64,000 nucleotides of DNA from Prevotella sp. Lineage in GTDB: Bacteria > Bacteroidota > Bacteroidia > Bacteroidales > Bacteroidaceae. Of the stretch, positions 1 to 8,353 are shown one piece after another. The stretch's first letter is position 1; each line of letters opens with the position of its first letter. Under the pieces are notes generated by a model that saw only the letters and a list, made by a program, of their open reading frames with translations, did not search any database and was not told the origin of the DNA. The position numbers were made by a program, and so were the translations under genes. The DNA lies in contig JAFWSS010000069.1 in NCBI GenBank assembly GCA_017524385.1, forward strand, positions 48,272 to 112,271, read 5' to 3'.

Positions 1-998
1 AAGCCATTGAAGAGGCTAAGTATGCGCTCGACGTGCTGAAAGCCGATGGCATCAAGATGGCGACAAATGTTCAAGGACAATATCTTGGTTCACCTGAACT
101 CGACACGCTTTTTGCCTTCCTGAACGAGCGCAAAGCCGTGGTAATCCTACACCCCCATCGCCCTGAGCCTGTAAACAAGCATGTGATGGTGCAAACGCCA
201 CTCGCCATGCAGGAATACCTGGCAGAGACCACCCGTGCCGTCTCAAACATGATCAGCCGTAACGTACTAGCCCGCTATCCGCAGTTGAAGGTTGTCGTGC
301 CCCATTGCGGTGCTTACCTGCCGCTGGCCATCCCTCGTATGAAGTCGCTGACGCCTGTGATGCAAGCGAACAAGATGGTGGGTGAAATTGACTACGAAGC
401 AAACCTCCATGCATTGTATTACGACCTTGCCGGCGCACATAGCCCAGAAACCATCCGCATGCTACTCACCATCACCTCGCCCGACCACCTGCTCTACGGC
501 TCCGATTATCCCTATGTTGCCCCACAGGCTCTCACCCAGAGCCTCGCCCGCATGAAGCAATATCTATCCACAGAGCCCGACCTCGCACCGTTCTGTGAGA
601 TGATACTCTACAAAAATGCGCAGTGGCTTATGAGTCAGTCTTCCGAAAAGCCGTCCACCATCAGTCGCTCAACCGACGGCATGCTGTTCCGCTTGGCAGA
701 AATAGAGGTTCACCCCCAATATCTGAAGGAATATCTCGCCGCTGCTGCCGAGATACAAAAAGCGAGCCTCGCCGAGGAGTCTGGCGTTGTCTGCCTGTTC
801 CCCACACAGACCAAGGAAGACTCCACGCAGATTCGCATCCTCGAAATCTACGCCTCGCAGCAAGCCTACCAGCATCACATCCATACCGCCCATTTCCAGA
901 AATACAAGCAGGGGACGCTCCATATGGTAAAACATCTGAAGTTGCAAGACCTCCAGCCACTGACACCAGAGACAATGAACATTATTTTCAAACGATAA
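1..998 (+). CDS. Amidohydrolase-ABM fusion protein, 5' end outside window
   Basis: The reading frame is open to the window edge, so the true start lies upstream; the GTG at 33 is only the first possible start inside. The first two thirds resemble the amidohydrolase-2 family (ACMSD / 6-methylsalicylate decarboxylase type): ILHPHRP, VVPHCGAYLP and YGSDYPY supply the His and Asp residues expected for metal binding and catalysis. After a Ser/Thr-rich linker the last ~100 residues (from MLFRLAEIEV) look like an antibiotic-biosynthesis-monooxygenase (ABM) dimeric barrel. Such proteins decarboxylate or hydrolyse small, often aromatic, acids; the substrate here is unknown. No signal peptide can be judged. 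It is probably cotranscribed with the flavodoxin 18 bases downstream. The family call is fairly safe, the reaction is not. Confidence 0.8.
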   Translation, partial: AIEEAKYALDVLKADGIKMATNVQGQYLGSPELDTLFAFLNERKAVVILHPHRPEPVNKHVMVQTPLAMQEYLAETTRAVSNMISRNVLARYPQLKVVVPHCGAYLPLAIPRMKSLTPVMQANKMVGEIDYEANLHALYYDLAGAHSPETIRMLLTITSPDHLLYGSDYPYVAPQALTQSLARMKQYLSTEPDLAPFCEMILYKNAQWLMSQSSEKPSTISRSTDGMLFRLAEIEVHPQYLKEYLAAAAEIQKASLAEESGVVCLFPTQTKEDSTQIRILEIYASQQAYQHHIHTAHFQKYKQGTLHMVKHLKLQDLQPLTPETMNIIFKR

Positions 999-1016
999 AT
1001 ACAAGACAGACGAACC

Positions 1017-1721
1017 ATGAAGAAGATTCTAACGATGATTTGTTGCTTGTTTCTAACAGTGAACAGCACCATGAATGCAAAGACGCTCGTAGTGTATTAC
1101 AGCTATACCAACAACTGCCACGATATCGTGCAGACGCTAACATCGCAAATAGAGGCTGACGTGCTGAGAATAGAGCCAGCAGACAAGACGCAGAAGTATG
1201 AAGCGAACAACTATGCCATCGGTACACAGTTGTTGAACGCTATCAAAGCAGCACCCAACGATGCTGCCAGTTATCCCGCCATCGATCCCGTAAGCATCAC
1301 CGACCTCACGCCCTATCAGACCATCATCATCGTAACACCCCTATGGTGGAGCCAGATGGCCGCCATCATGCAAACCTACCTCTTTCATCATGGTGCGGAG
1401 ATGGCAGGCAAGAACGTCGGACTGATAGTGTCGAGTGCCAGCAGCGGCATCAGCGGCGTGGTCAATGACTGCAAGCGCCTGATGCCCGACGGCAACTATT
1501 TCAGTGAAAACCTGTGGGTCAACAACTCCAACCGCTCCAACCGCAATACGCTGATTCAGAACTGGCTCACGGCCATCAACTACAGTGTCGTGACCGACAT
1601 CAAGACTCCGGCCACAAGGAGAACAGCCACAGGCCTCTACTACTCGCTCTCTGGCCAGCGTCTGTCTCAGGCTCCAAAACGCGGGATTTTCATCGCTGAT
1701 GGTAAGAAAGTCATAAGGTAA
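1017..1721 (+). CDS. Exported flavodoxin with C-terminal T9SS-like tail
   Basis: A 234-residue protein with an N-terminal signal peptide (MKKILTMICCLFLTVNSTMNA) followed directly by a flavodoxin fold start, KTLVVYYSYTNNC, the phosphate loop that binds FMN. VTPLWWSQMAAIM and LIVSSASSGISG match later FMN-contact loops of the flavodoxin_4 type. The last ~28 residues (YYSLSGQRL...RGIFIADGKKVIR) are a tail typical of Bacteroidales exported proteins and similar to tails on three other proteins in this window. Flavodoxins normally act in the cytoplasm, so export of one next to other redox enzymes is notable. Probably an operon with the genes on either side. Fold confident; partner unknown. Confidence 0.85.
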   Translation: MKKILTMICCLFLTVNSTMNAKTLVVYYSYTNNCHDIVQTLTSQIEADVLRIEPADKTQKYEANNYAIGTQLLNAIKAAPNDAASYPAIDPVSITDLTPYQTIIIVTPLWWSQMAAIMQTYLFHHGAEMAGKNVGLIVSSASSGISGVVNDCKRLMPDGNYFSENLWVNNSNRSNRNTLIQNWLTAINYSVVTDIKTPATRRTATGLYYSLSGQRLSQAPKRGIFIADGKKVIR

Positions 1722-1786
1722 ATGGACCTATCGACCCTCAAAAAAAGAGAATTCATCCAAGTAAAAGAAAACAAAAAAGCAACGAT

Positions 1787-2824
1787 ATGATGGAATACAT
1801 TAAACTAGGTAACTCCGACTTGCAGGTGTCACGCATCTGCTTGGGCTGCATGGGATTCGGCGACCCGACCATCGGGCAACATTCGTGGACTGTTGGCGAG
1901 GAGCCGACACGCGAGATCATCCGACGTTCGCTCGAACTGGGGGTGAACTTCTTCGACACGGCGATTGCCTACCAGCTGGGGACATCGGAACAGTATGTCG
2001 GACGTGCCTTGAAGGACATGGCTCGGCGTGAAGACGTGGTGGTGGCCACAAAATTCCTGCCTAGAACAGACGAGGACATCGAGAAAGGTATTGACGGGCG
2101 ACAGCATGTGCTGAACAACATCGACCAAAGCCTGCAACACCTCGGTATGGACTATGTTGACCTCTACATCTATCACATCTGGGACTACAAAACGCCTGCC
2201 GAGGAGATTCTTGAAGGCATGAACGAGGCCGTGCAACAAGGCAAGGTGCGCTTCATAGGAATTGCCAACGTGCATGCCTACCAATTGGCAAAGATGAATG
2301 CACTGGCAGAGAAACACGGCTGGGCAAAATTCATCTCGGTGCAAAACCACTACAACCTTATCATGCGTGAGGAAGAACGTGAAATGCAACCATTGTGCCG
2401 CGAAGACAACATTGCACAGACACCCTACAGCGCCCTGGCTTCGGGCAAACTGGCCAAGCGTCCTGGAGAGACATCGAAGCGGCAGAAGGAAGACTCGTTC
2501 ATGCACTTCAAATACGATGCCACCGCCGAGCAGGACAACCGTATCGTGGAACGCGTGGTGGAACTGGCCGACCGCTACGGTGTGGAGATGACGCAAATTG
2601 CGCTATCCTGGCTGCTGACAAAGGTGGAATTGCCCATCGTTGGTGCCACCAAACTTCACCATGTCGAGGGAGCAGTGAAAGCACTCGACATCCATCTTTC
2701 AGAGGATGACATCCGCTATTTGGAGGAGCCTTACGTACCGCACAATCTCTCTGGCGTAATGGCTGTCAACAAGCCCGTAATGAGTGAGGAACCAGTATGG
2801 GTCGCTGCAAAAAGAAACAAGTAA
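1787..2824 (+). CDS. Aldo/keto reductase
   Basis: A 345-residue NAD(P)H-dependent aldo/keto reductase with a single TIM barrel and no export signal. The catalytic tetrad is visible as Asp57 and Tyr62 (FFDTAIAY), Lys89 (VVATKF) and His130 (LYIYHIWD). The C-terminal PIVGATKLHHVEGAVKAL is the usual cofactor 2'-phosphate or adenine binding segment. Two ATGs stand in tandem at the start; either could be used. It lies between two exported proteins in what looks like a four-gene operon and ends 12 bases before the CMD-cupin gene. Substrate unknown. Confidence 0.9.
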   Translation: MMEYIKLGNSDLQVSRICLGCMGFGDPTIGQHSWTVGEEPTREIIRRSLELGVNFFDTAIAYQLGTSEQYVGRALKDMARREDVVVATKFLPRTDEDIEKGIDGRQHVLNNIDQSLQHLGMDYVDLYIYHIWDYKTPAEEILEGMNEAVQQGKVRFIGIANVHAYQLAKMNALAEKHGWAKFISVQNHYNLIMREEEREMQPLCREDNIAQTPYSALASGKLAKRPGETSKRQKEDSFMHFKYDATAEQDNRIVERVVELADRYGVEMTQIALSWLLTKVELPIVGATKLHHVEGAVKALDIHLSEDDIRYLEEPYVPHNLSGVMAVNKPVMSEEPVWVAAKRNK

Positions 2825-2836
2825 CACAGAAAAGCA

Positions 2837-3841
2837 ATGAAAAGAATTATAACATTTTTAATCACAATAATGACGATGATAACAACAAATGGTCAGACAC
2901 TGACGGAGCGTCAGAGGGGATTGGCGGCATGTGCCTGCCTGATGGCACAGGGAGATATGGAACGGCTGGAACCTGCGGTAAGGCAGGCACTCGATGGCGG
3001 AGTATCCATCAACGAACTGAAAGAGGCATTCTCTCAACTCTATGCATACACGGGGTTTCCACGAAGCTTGAACGCACTTGGAGTATTGAGCAAGGTGCTT
3101 GAAAACAAACAGTCAAACTGGCAAGAGGGGAAGCCTTGGACGCGTCCCGCCGAATGGGACGATGCCCGAAAGGCATACGAATTGGGCGTGAAGAACCAAA
3201 CACAACTATCTGGCCGTCCGTTCGATTACGTTTTCTGTCCACAAGATGACTACTATCTGAAGTCACACCTTTTCGGCGACATCTTCGCTGGCAACCAACT
3301 CTCTGCTTCCGACCGTGAGATTGTGACCGTCGCAGCCTTGAGCGGATTGGAAGGTGTGACTCCACAGTTGGCTGCCCACAAGCAGGGAGCAGTGAACATG
3401 GGCAACTCACAGCAGTTGGTCGATGAACTTTGTCGTTGGCTCTGTGACGAGGGTTACACGCTAAACTCCAAGTGGGCCAAGGGCGAGCGCAATCCATACG
3501 GCAAATATTTCATAGGGCAGAGCTATCTGGCCGACGTTGGCGGCGGTGTGATGAACGTGACTTTCGAACCTCGTTGCCGCAACAACTGGCACATTCACCA
3601 CAAGCAGGTGCAGGTGCTTATCTGCGTTGCTGGTCGTGGATGGTATCAGGAATGGGGCAAGGAACCGCAGGAGATGACTCCCGGCATCGTCATCGCAATC
3701 CCCGCCGAAGTGAAACACTGGCACGGAGCCGCAAAGGACTCATGGTTCCAACACTTGACATATCATAAAGATGTGCAGGAAGGAGCCTCAAACGAATGGC
3801 TGGAGCCTGTAACGGATAACCTTTATGACAAGTTGCCATAA
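2837..3841 (+). CDS. Exported carboxymuconolactone decarboxylase-like/cupin fusion
   Basis: A 334-residue protein with a signal peptide ending near residue 20 (MITTNGQ). Residues ~25-90 look like one CMD/AhpD-type helical unit (YAYTGFPRSLNALG) and ~140-210 like a second (DREIVTVAALSGLEG); the AhpD CxxC pair is not seen. Residues ~225-320 form a cupin barrel with His252, His254 (NWHIHH) and His294/His296 (VKHWHG) as likely metal ligands. CMD-cupin fusions occur near AKR and flavodoxin genes in Bacteroidales, suggesting a shared small-molecule redox or degradation task, which I infer only. It starts 12 bases after the aldo/keto reductase and so is probably cotranscribed. Confidence 0.85.
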   Translation: MKRIITFLITIMTMITTNGQTLTERQRGLAACACLMAQGDMERLEPAVRQALDGGVSINELKEAFSQLYAYTGFPRSLNALGVLSKVLENKQSNWQEGKPWTRPAEWDDARKAYELGVKNQTQLSGRPFDYVFCPQDDYYLKSHLFGDIFAGNQLSASDREIVTVAALSGLEGVTPQLAAHKQGAVNMGNSQQLVDELCRWLCDEGYTLNSKWAKGERNPYGKYFIGQSYLADVGGGVMNVTFEPRCRNNWHIHHKQVQVLICVAGRGWYQEWGKEPQEMTPGIVIAIPAEVKHWHGAAKDSWFQHLTYHKDVQEGASNEWLEPVTDNLYDKLP

Positions 3842-3988
3842 AAGAAATTACTGATTTCGTAATTGGGGAAATTCTTCCCAAGATTCGGATTGGCGCATCA
3901 ACCGCCAGCATGGCACAAATACCGTAGACCATGCCGCCAAAATCGGGGTATCAACAGAGCAATAGACTACAATAAAGAATAGTGAAAT
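3842..3988. other. Intergenic spacer with short hairpin
   Basis: This gap carries a small inverted repeat (TTGGGGAA...TTCCCAA near 3862-3880) that may end the preceding operon, although no T-run follows. The + strand has a short open stretch just after the preceding stop that leads nowhere; it may be decayed coding sequence. Nothing else is recognisable. Confidence 0.3.
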
Positions 3989-4699
3989 ATGTATAGCTTG
4001 AAATACAAGGTAACAACAAGCACCTGCGACAGTAATGGACGACTGAAGCTCTATTCCGCCCTCCAGATGATGCAGGACTGCTCGGAAATGTGGATTGACA
4101 GTGAGCCAAAAGTAAAGGACTACTTCGAACAGCAGGATATGTCACAACTCTTGGCAGCACGTCAGGTAGAGGTCATCCGTGTGCCTGACTACAAGGAAGA
4201 GCTGACGGTGGCGACCTCCGTCTATGGAATGAAACCGATGTTCGGCTTCCGCAACACTTTCATCTACGATGCAGAGGGAAATCCCTGCTACAAGACATGG
4301 AGCATGGGGGCATTCGTGGATAAGACAGCAGGAAAACTGAAGCGTGTGGACGAGGCAACCATGCAATCCATAACGCTGGAGCCACAGTTGGAGATGACCT
4401 ACAAAGACCGTCGCATCATCTTGCCAAAAACAGAAGGTGATGTATTGGAGCCTATCAGGGTCCTTCGTGCCGACATCGATTACAACAAACATATGAACAA
4501 TGCCAACTATGTCCGCATGGCGATGGAGTTGTTGCCTGACAATTTCGAGGTACAAGGCTTACGGGTGGAATACAGGATTGCCGCCAAATGTGGCGACATA
4601 CTGTTTCCCACCGTTTATCATATTTCAGAAGACACGTATATCGTCTCGCTCTCCTTAGGAAAAGAGGTTAGCGCCATCATCGAATTACAGTCACATTAA
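3989..4699 (+). CDS. Acyl-ACP thioesterase
   Basis: A 236-residue protein of the bacterial FatA/acyl-ACP thioesterase family (PF01643), built of two hot-dog domains. It begins with the family pattern of a short strand followed by CDSNGRLKLYSALQMMQD. The second hot dog contains RADIDYNKHMNNANYVRMAM, where the conserved Asp/Asn/His catalytic residues of the family lie. It cleaves acyl-ACP to free fatty acid in the cytoplasm and so sets chain length in lipid supply. No export signal. Length fits the family (~240). It is separated from its neighbours by 147 and 302 bases and is probably its own unit. Confidence 0.88.
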   Translation: MYSLKYKVTTSTCDSNGRLKLYSALQMMQDCSEMWIDSEPKVKDYFEQQDMSQLLAARQVEVIRVPDYKEELTVATSVYGMKPMFGFRNTFIYDAEGNPCYKTWSMGAFVDKTAGKLKRVDEATMQSITLEPQLEMTYKDRRIILPKTEGDVLEPIRVLRADIDYNKHMNNANYVRMAMELLPDNFEVQGLRVEYRIAAKCGDILFPTVYHISEDTYIVSLSLGKEVSAIIELQSH

Positions 4700-5001
4700 A
4701 ATGATTCGTGAGCACCACCGGCTGGCTGTTATGAAAAGATCTCACCGATGAGGTATTGGAAGTGGCTGTTTGTCGGTTGGATGAGCTTGCTCATATGTCG
4801 AACTTTCAATTGAAAGTTGCGCAAATAAAATCAAAAAAATTCGCAGTTATATTCATTTTTTCAATAAAAAGTAGGTGGAAAGTGGAAATAATATGTTATT
4901 TTTGCAGTCAAAATGATTATCTCTTGAAAAGAGACAAACAAATTATTGGCAAGCGATTCATACAACCGATACGATAGGAAATAAACAATAACAAAATCTT
5001 C
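4700..5001 (+). other. Intergenic region with promoter and decayed open frame
   Basis: A frame open from 4735 to 4977 gives a plausible-looking start (KDLTDEVLEVAVCRLDELAH) but begins right after a stop, and after ~30 codons its composition turns to low-complexity AT-rich sequence. I read it as a possible remnant, not a gene. The right half holds the promoter for the dockerin gene and a leader of almost 100 bases with a small hairpin (TCTCTTgaaaAGAGA, about 4919-4933). Confidence 0.3.
4897..4904 (+). promoter_or_regulatory. -7 box TATTTTTG, dockerin gene promoter
   Basis: TATTTTTG matches the Bacteroidetes -7 consensus TAnnTTTG and lies ~100 bases before the dockerin gene, leaving a long leader. 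Confidence 0.6.
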
Positions 5002-5382
5002 ATGAAGATAAGAATATTTTTTATACTCGCCCTGCTTTTGGGGACTGTGAAATGCGCATTGGCCGTCGAAGCAGGCAGCCCACGCACCCAGTTACAATTG
5101 GCATCCTCCTACCCGGGCGACGTAAACGGCGACCGGGCAATCAATGTCACCGACGTGACCATGTTGGTGAATTACATCCTTGGCAATAGTGACAACAACT
5201 TCGTCTTGGCAAATGCCGACGTCAACGGCGACGAAGAAGTCACTGTGACCGACGTGACGGCGTTGGTGAACCTCATCCTTACCGGTAGTAGTAGCTCCTT
5301 CACAATAGATACCAATCTCGATGACGACCCCATCACATTCGGCGGTGGTGGCAACGGCCCGGCCAGGAGTTCCCGAAAATAG
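5002..5382 (+). CDS. Small exported dockerin-repeat protein
   Basis: A 126-residue protein: signal peptide (to about CALA, residue 21), then a complete type I dockerin with two calcium-binding repeats, GDVNGDRAINVTDVTMLVNY and ADVNGDEEVTVTDVTALVNL, each with the Asp/Asn pattern of an EF-hand loop. There is no enzyme domain, so the dockerin is essentially the whole mature protein. The C-terminus is odd: a Gly run then a basic tail (GGGGNGPARSSRK). Dockerin repeats in Bacteroidales are common at the ends of exported proteins and no cellulosome is known there, so the binding partner is unclear. It may be a remnant of a larger gene or a standalone adaptor. Confidence 0.8.
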   Translation: MKIRIFFILALLLGTVKCALAVEAGSPRTQLQLASSYPGDVNGDRAINVTDVTMLVNYILGNSDNNFVLANADVNGDEEVTVTDVTALVNLILTGSSSSFTIDTNLDDDPITFGGGGNGPARSSRK

Positions 5383-5650
5383 AAAACATCTAATCGACAT
5401 CCTCGGAAATCTACCAGCTCAGCCTCCATACGATGTTCTGTGAAGTTTCTTTTCGTATGCAGAGACTATGGGTAGTTGTCGCAGGTATCTGAGTCTTGGT
5501 ACTAGTATTGATTGGCTTTCCTTTCTTCTTCTGAAAGGAAAGCCATGTCAGTTTACACCTGTTCACGTTTTTTGTGTCATTCAGATAACAATCATTGGCT
5601 TGGTGCTTGCCAACACATGGTACAAAAGGAAATAGCCATCCTCCCATAAG
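5383..5650. other. Intergenic region with 13-bp hairpin
   Basis: No gene is visible in these 268 bases. The only structure is the strong inverted repeat listed separately; the rest looks unstructured. Confidence 0.4.
5513..5545. terminator. Perfect 13-bp hairpin, possible terminator
   Basis: TGGCTTTCCTTTC and GAAAGGAAAGCCA form a perfect 13-bp stem with a 7-base loop. No clear T-run follows, so it may be a terminator for the dockerin gene, an mRNA-stabilising hairpin or part of an RNA. Confidence 0.45.
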
Positions 5651-6187
5651 ATGAAACAGTTTATAGTCCTATTCACTTTGGCATTAATGTTTGCTTGTTC
5701 CGGTCATAACGGCAATGAAAGCAATGTCCCTGTTGTTGAGTTGAATGACAGCGCCATGGTGGCCAACGGTTATGATGTGGTGGAACTGCATAAGATGAAG
5801 ACAGGACATATAACGGCCACGTTCAAAGTCAATGGAAAGCCATGCCAGTTCTTGGTTGACACAGGTGGTGGCGGCACTTTGATAGACATGTCCAAGAAAG
5901 ACAAGTATGGCCTTGAAGCATTGGGGATACGTGACTATGCAGCGGGTATCGGCTCCGTCAGTTCGCTGGTCAGGACTTCGGCCACGTTGCAAATTGGAGG
6001 AAAGGATATCAAGTCGGAAGACCTCTTCCTAATGGATATTTCCTACATCAACGCCGAATTTAGAAAAACCAAGGGAAGACAAGTTGATGGAGTCCTAGGT
6101 ACAGACTTCTTTGAAAGACACCACACTGTCATCGATTACCCACATTCAAAAATGTATCTTGTCATCGAACCAGATGGAGAAGAATAA
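5651..6187 (+). CDS. Retropepsin-like aspartic protease lipoprotein
   Basis: A 178-residue lipoprotein: the signal ends in a lipobox (LMFAC) with the acylated Cys at residue 16. The mature part has a clan-AA (retropepsin-like) fold: FLVDTGGGGTLIDM holds the catalytic Asp in the DTG motif, and VDGVLGTDFF matches the later ALLGxDFL-type element of such proteins. Single-domain proteases of this kind work as dimers. It would sit on the periplasmic or outer face of a membrane. The substrate is unknown. It stands alone between a hairpin and a terminator. Confidence 0.82.
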   Translation: MKQFIVLFTLALMFACSGHNGNESNVPVVELNDSAMVANGYDVVELHKMKTGHITATFKVNGKPCQFLVDTGGGGTLIDMSKKDKYGLEALGIRDYAAGIGSVSSLVRTSATLQIGGKDIKSEDLFLMDISYINAEFRKTKGRQVDGVLGTDFFERHHTVIDYPHSKMYLVIEPDGEE

Positions 6188-6220
6188 GCTAACCATTGGC
6201 CACATCACCTCCATATGAAA

Positions 6221-6252
6221 AACCGCCCGGAATCAATTTCGGGTGTTTTTTT
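6221..6252 (+). terminator. Rho-independent terminator
   Basis: CCGCCCGgaatcaatttCGGGTG followed by a run of seven or more T residues, placed after the aspartic protease gene. Confidence 0.7.
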
Positions 6253-6274
6253 CGTTTCCATCCACCGAAAATGT

Positions 6275-6282
6275 TATATTTG
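6275..6282 (+). promoter_or_regulatory. -7 box TATATTTG
   Basis: TATATTTG followed by CAC matches the Bacteroidetes -7 consensus and lies ~30 bases before the next gene; TTTCC near 6255 could serve as the -33 region. Confidence 0.65.
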
Positions 6283-6313
6283 CACAGAAGTTCAACATAA
6301 ATCAGAAAACGCC

Positions 6314-6892
6314 ATGAGAGTTTTATTTACTGCATTCATATGGCTGACCGCACTGTGTTCAGCACAGGCACAGACCAAGGCACAGAAACTGCAAACCATC
6401 AAGGATGCCTACGCATTTGCACAAGACCGTATTGCGAATGATGGCAAAGGAGAGAGCCAACGCAAATGCGTCGACATCACACTCCACGACGAAGGAGGCT
6501 ATGCCGGACACAAACTCACAGATGTAATACACATCTACTACTATGAGGATCATACCTCTGCTGAGGATGGAGCGCTGCAGGTCAACAACAAGCCTTACTT
6601 CATTATACGTGAGTTTTCATACGAAGGACACAACCTGCGTCAGGAATTTCTGTTTGAGATAAACAACTCCGATGAGATGTGTGAAGACCCGTTGATTTAC
6701 GCCTATAGCCGCCAAACGCGCGAAGGTAATGTTGAAGAGAAACGCTATTACTGGAACAATGAGAAACTCGTCCAATGTGACCTCAGCACCCCCGGATTGC
6801 TGGTGGAAGATGAGGATATGAAAGAAGCGGCTACACGATACTACAACGTGTTTGTTAATATTTTCTGGGATATTTCCGTACGTTTCTATTAA
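6314..6892 (+). CDS. Exported protein of unknown function
   Basis: I do not recognise a family. Starting at the ATG after the promoter gives 192 residues with a clean signal peptide (MRVLFTAFIWLTALCSAQAQ); a longer frame would translate the promoter and is rejected. The mature part is acidic and mixed alpha/beta, with alternating Tyr-rich strands (HIYYYED, KRYYWNNEKLVQC), and resembles many small periplasmic Bacteroidales proteins. It has its own promoter and ends in a shared bidirectional terminator. Confidence 0.7.
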   Translation: MRVLFTAFIWLTALCSAQAQTKAQKLQTIKDAYAFAQDRIANDGKGESQRKCVDITLHDEGGYAGHKLTDVIHIYYYEDHTSAEDGALQVNNKPYFIIREFSYEGHNLRQEFLFEINNSDEMCEDPLIYAYSRQTREGNVEEKRYYWNNEKLVQCDLSTPGLLVEDEDMKEAATRYYNVFVNIFWDISVRFY

Positions 6893-6929
6893 AATGTCCT
6901 CAGACTGGTGTTGTATTTGCCATATGAAA

Positions 6930-6968
6930 AGACGCTCTCCAACCAAACGAGGTAGGGGAGCGTCGTTT
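6930..6968. terminator. Bidirectional terminator between convergent genes
   Basis: GACGCTCTCC pairs with GGGGAGCGTC (one mismatch). It is flanked by AAAA on the left and TTTT on the right, so it can act for both the + strand unknown gene and the - strand protease gene. Confidence 0.75.
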
Positions 6969-6992
6969 TCTTTTCAGTGAAAGAGAAAGGTC

Positions 6993-8186
6993 TTACTTCA
7001 CGACATATTTCTTTCCATTCTTGATATAGACGCCTTTTGATGGAGCATTGACAATCCGTCCCATGAGGTCATATACCGTAGTGTTTTGCTGTCTGCTGGC
7101 TTCCGTACCTGCGATGCCGTCCAGCATGGGAGGCATTTCATCGTCATAGACACCCACTGCATCCCATGCGTCAGCCACGGTTTTCACCTCTTCGCTGTTG
7201 TCACCATAGAGGTCGGCTGCTGCTTGCAAAGTGCACAATCTGAAATCAGCATACTGTGACTCCTCGGAGGCATAAGAGACCACGGCGCGGTATGCGATTT
7301 GTCTCGACTTCTCAATGCCAATGCCCTTCACGTCATATTCGAAATCGTCGCCATTGACTCCCTTCTCACCGTCGGTGACCAAGAAAAACCATTTGTTACC
7401 CACGGAACTGTTGGTGTGAACGCCACCTTTGTCAGTATCTTCTGAAATATCCTCGGTGTCCACCCAGTATTCACCATTATAGGTGGAAGGGGCAGGCGTT
7501 TCCCCGTCCATGCTATTCTCCGGGTGAGCCATGTCGCGTATGTTGGAATATTCGAGTAGCATATCGTCTCCACCGATGTACCAAGTTCCTTCATCCCCTC
7601 TGGCATATTTCTTGACGCTGATTCCCATCATGTCGGAGAAAGCTTCATTGATTGCTCCCGACTCACCCCTGTATTCCAACCCAGCGGTAAATCCGGTGAC
7701 GAGGTGCGTGAACTCATGGGTCATCACAGAAAGCTCGACGCAGGGCTTCTGGGTGTTGTCTTCCATGCCATATATCATAGGATTGGGTGCCCAGCCATAC
7801 GCCGCCGCCGCATTGTCAAGTTGTATGGCAAAGAGATTTGTTTCCGAATCGTTGTTCAAAAAGACCAAGTTGTATACAGGGGCGCCTTCATCGTCATAAC
7901 TGTCACGGTTGAACACTTCTTTATAGAAATCGAGTGTTTTCTCCATTCCCCAATGGATGTCCACCACGGCCGATGGTCCTTTCTCATAGGTGAGTTCAAT
8001 CTCTGTCCCGTCTTTGTTGTATTCCACCAAACCGGTCTCGTCAGGAATGAAGGGGATATAGGCTGCGGGGAAAAGGCCAAAGGCAAGGTCGCCATCCGCT
8101 AAGAATTCATAGTTTCCATTCTCATCTACTATAGGTTTTGATACCATGATTGCCAACGTGGCACCTTCAGCAGGTAAATGCGCCAT
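6993..8186 (-). pseudogene. M4 (thermolysin-like) metalloprotease, 5'-truncated
   Basis: The 397-residue frame contains an almost complete M4 catalytic domain: VVDIHWGMEKTLDFY, the zinc motif HEFTH, the third ligand in GAINEAFSDMMG, and the transition-state His in GGVHTNSSVGNKW. It ends in a T9SS-like tail (TVYDLMGRIV...GVYIKNGKKYVVK). What is missing is the start: M4 proteases have a signal peptide and a ~200-residue propeptide, and here the frame is closed by a TGA only seven codons above the first ATG. The lost part coincides with the divergent promoter of the next cassette. I infer a truncated, probably inactive gene; a non-exported remnant is the alternative. Confidence 0.75.
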
Positions 8187-8255
8187 AACTGCTGTATCTA
8201 GACATCAAGGATAAAATGCATAAAAATCAATTTTTACTTGATTCATAAAAAAAGT

Positions 8256-8263
8256 TATATTTG
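8256..8263 (+). promoter_or_regulatory. -7 box TATATTTG before the peptide/membrane/CHAP cassette
   Basis: TATATTTG in an AT-rich stretch beside the truncated end of the M4 gene, pointing at the cassette ~90 bases downstream. CTTGATT near 8237 may be the -33 region. Confidence 0.55.
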
Positions 8264-8353
8264 ATACAGTGGATATCCTCAGCTGATTACTTCAGAGTTT
8301 GAAATGGTATTATGTATTAGAAAACATAGTCCAACCATTTAAATGAATCAATT

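Noticed and set aside
1829-2596. 255-codon - strand frame opposite the aldo/keto reductase
   Set aside because: A shadow of the real gene; composition is Val/His-rich without recognisable motifs.
4735-4977. Open frame that reads KDLTDEVLEVAVC at its start
   Set aside because: It begins at a stop, turns to AT-rich low-complexity sequence and overlaps a promoter. At best a decayed fragment.
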